DNA of 6,725 nucleotides from Deltaproteobacteria bacterium (lineage in GTDB: Bacteria > Desulfobacterota > Desulfobacteria > Desulfobacterales > JAFDHS01), in NCBI GenBank assembly GCA_019308655.1, contig JAFDHS010000153.1, forward strand, positions 1 through 6,725, given 5' to 3'. Shown one piece after another: positions 5,488-6,725 of the stretch (its first letter is position 1; every line of letters starts with the position of its first letter). The notes beneath the pieces were generated by a model. It made no database searches. It worked only from the letters and a program-made list of their open reading frames with translations, and had not been told where the DNA came from. Position numbers and translations under genes: made by a program.

Positions 5488-6725
5488 TTAGACTAATTGT
5501 CGCACCTTGATTATAGCATCCTCAATTCGAACATCTTTGCTCTTATTGATAAAATATTGCATTTCAAGTTTTTCTATTAGACTGTATAAATATTTCACGC
5601 TTTCATATTCATCTATATTCGCTTTAATAAAGGATTCAACAGCCTCTTTAACAATCACAAAATTCTTATCTTCATTCAAGGCAATTGTTGTCAGGGCGTT
5701 CTCAACCAGTCTTTCTATTGTATTGAATCCATCTCTACCTTCTGTTTTAATAGTGTTTTTAAGATTATATTTAAACAAATCCAATAAAAGGGGAATTGCT
5801 TTGATTTCAGAAATAAATCCAAGTGGAGAGTCGGAATAAAAATTTATTGTAAATATTGCCTGTTCTTTTAACTTATCGATATAAAAACGAATCGCTTCAA
5901 TTTTCTGAAACTTAATTAAATAAAGAGAAGCGCGATACCTTTCACTCTCATTTCCGTTTTCAAAAATTTGGCTAAGATATGCCTCAATCTTTGAATTGTT
6001 TGATTCAACCAGTTTGTCAACGACACTCCATTTAAAATCACCGTTAATGGCCGGAAGTTTTTCCAATAAACTATTCAAACTATCTGATAATTCACTGATG
6101 AGATCAAGGGCCAGAAATCTGAGATCGCTATCAGATTTAACTATTTCATCCAAAGCAAAATCAATAACATCTTTAATTTTGTGCCTTTGACAAAATTTCA
6201 AATGATTTTCTAAAACTGCCCGACTAAGGTCTCCATTATAGATGTTTTCCAAAACTTGAGATGTCATTTTATCAATATCAAGGCACTCTTCAAGATAGGG
6301 GATAATATCTTCCTCGAAACCAAACAACAGAATGTCCAGCAGGATATCTTCAGAAAATATAAGCTTAAACTTTTTGAAAAAAAACCAAAGAATGGTTTCT
6401 TTATAGTTTATTGATACACTTCCAGGTCCTGTTTTCGTTATTGCCGTTTTGAAATCCACAGTTGAGATTTGGTCATAACACCATGCAATAATTTTATCTT
6501 TTTGTGTATCGGTGAGAATTGATTCGTCTGGATTGTTATTTAATTTTTCATAAATATTTTTTATCCAAACCCATTCCCAATCCCAGGTATTTATTGTTTT
6601 CAAGACTTCTTTCAGGGAAACTTCTTTATTTAAAGATAATTTGATTAATTTTTCGGTGACTATAGTTGCGTATTTTTTTTCAGCACCAATACCGTACTGC
6701 AAATCAAATAAATACTTGTGGTTTA
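5488..6725 (-). CDS. C-terminal part of a large helical (HEAT/ARM-like) repeat protein, partial
   Basis: The frame is open from the right edge to the stop TAA at 5488-5490, giving 411 visible residues. A TTG at 6700-6702 is possible as a start, but the frame continues upstream without a stop (NHKYLFD precedes), so the true start lies outside. The sequence is almost entirely amphipathic helices of about 15-20 residues rich in Leu, Ile, Lys and Glu, such as FALDEIVKSDSDLRFLALDL, which suggests a HEAT or ARM-like solenoid. A tryptophan-rich patch TWDWEWVW lies just after the first visible helix. There are no membrane segments, no nucleotide-binding motifs and no catalytic motif in the visible part. 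Codon use is more AT-rich than in trk. It may be the sensor end of a STAND-type defence protein, with the NTPase domain beyond the window, but other scaffold proteins fit too. Confidence 0.75.
   Translation of the reverse strand, partial: NHKYLFDLQYGIGAEKKYATIVTEKLIKLSLNKEVSLKEVLKTINTWDWEWVWIKNIYEKLNNNPDESILTDTQKDKIIAWCYDQISTVDFKTAITKTGPGSVSINYKETILWFFFKKFKLIFSEDILLDILLFGFEEDIIPYLEECLDIDKMTSQVLENIYNGDLSRAVLENHLKFCQRHKIKDVIDFALDEIVKSDSDLRFLALDLISELSDSLNSLLEKLPAINGDFKWSVVDKLVESNNSKIEAYLSQIFENGNESERYRASLYLIKFQKIEAIRFYIDKLKEQAIFTINFYSDSPLGFISEIKAIPLLLDLFKYNLKNTIKTEGRDGFNTIERLVENALTTIALNEDKNFVIVKEAVESFIKANIDEYESVKYLYSLIEKLEMQYFINKSKDVRIEDAIIKVRQLV

Noticed and set aside
5507..6190. Plus-strand reading frames opposite the helical-repeat gene
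   Set aside because: They are serine-rich shadows of the minus-strand gene with no recognisable motif.
6700..6702. TTG as the genuine start of the helical-repeat gene
   Set aside because: The frame is open to the window edge, and no ribosome binding site is visible in the few bases upstream.
1..6725. CRISPR array, integrase gene or replication origin
   Set aside because: No regularly spaced repeats, no tyrosine or serine recombinase motifs and no iteron or DnaA-box cluster were seen.

Overview
The window looks like a chromosomal segment of a Gram-negative anaerobe-type bacterium, most plausibly a Desulfobacterota (deltaproteobacterial) member. This is inference from the trkA-trkH gene order, the tRNA sequences and the style of the repeats; no taxonomic marker is present. 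The left part (1 to about 3190) is ordinary core genome. The part right of the tRNA genes is a patchwork of broken mobile elements and accessory genes, and from about 4970 onward it is clearly more AT-rich than the trk operon, as expected for transferred DNA.

Layout. At 1-2881 (+) lies a potassium-uptake operon: trkA (regulatory RCK subunit) directly abutting trkH (pore subunit). Both carry exact tandem duplications: 50 bp in trkA, which shifts the frame, and 18 bp in trkH, which inserts six residues just before the third selectivity-filter segment. A strong sigma70-type promoter (2980-3008) then drives a tRNA-Lys(UUU) gene and, 14 nt later, a tRNA-Glu gene that has lost its anticodon loop and the 3' side of its anticodon stem through a 13-nt deletion. 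A terminator-like hairpin follows at 3213-3255.

The right half begins with two minus-strand remnants: an IS3-type orfA piece (3254-3394) and a HicB-like antitoxin (3315-3626) whose C-terminus runs into it. Next are a long hairpin (3775-3828) and, inserted 2 nt after it, an 882-nt group II intron (3831-4712). Its ribozyme ends are recognisable, including the EBS1/IBS1 match, domain V, domain VI and branch-point A. Its reverse transcriptase is reduced to a frameshifted N-terminal stub. A repeat-bounded insert (about 4790-4960) interrupts a minus-strand metallo-beta-lactamase-fold gene (4961-5236). The last gene (5488-6725, minus, open at the right edge) encodes the C-terminal part of a large helical-repeat protein.

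How the genes relate. TrkA and TrkH form one K+ transporter, and as written both subunits should be impaired. The MBL-fold gene downstream of a helical-repeat protein may be a decayed defence locus (an AVAST type 1 or similar STAND system is one hypothesis), but the NTPase part lies outside the window. The most unusual signal is the cluster of three short-repeat events (50-bp gain, 18-bp gain, 13-bp loss) within 2.8 kb of normally conserved genes. It points either to recent slippage or to a sequencing or assembly problem.
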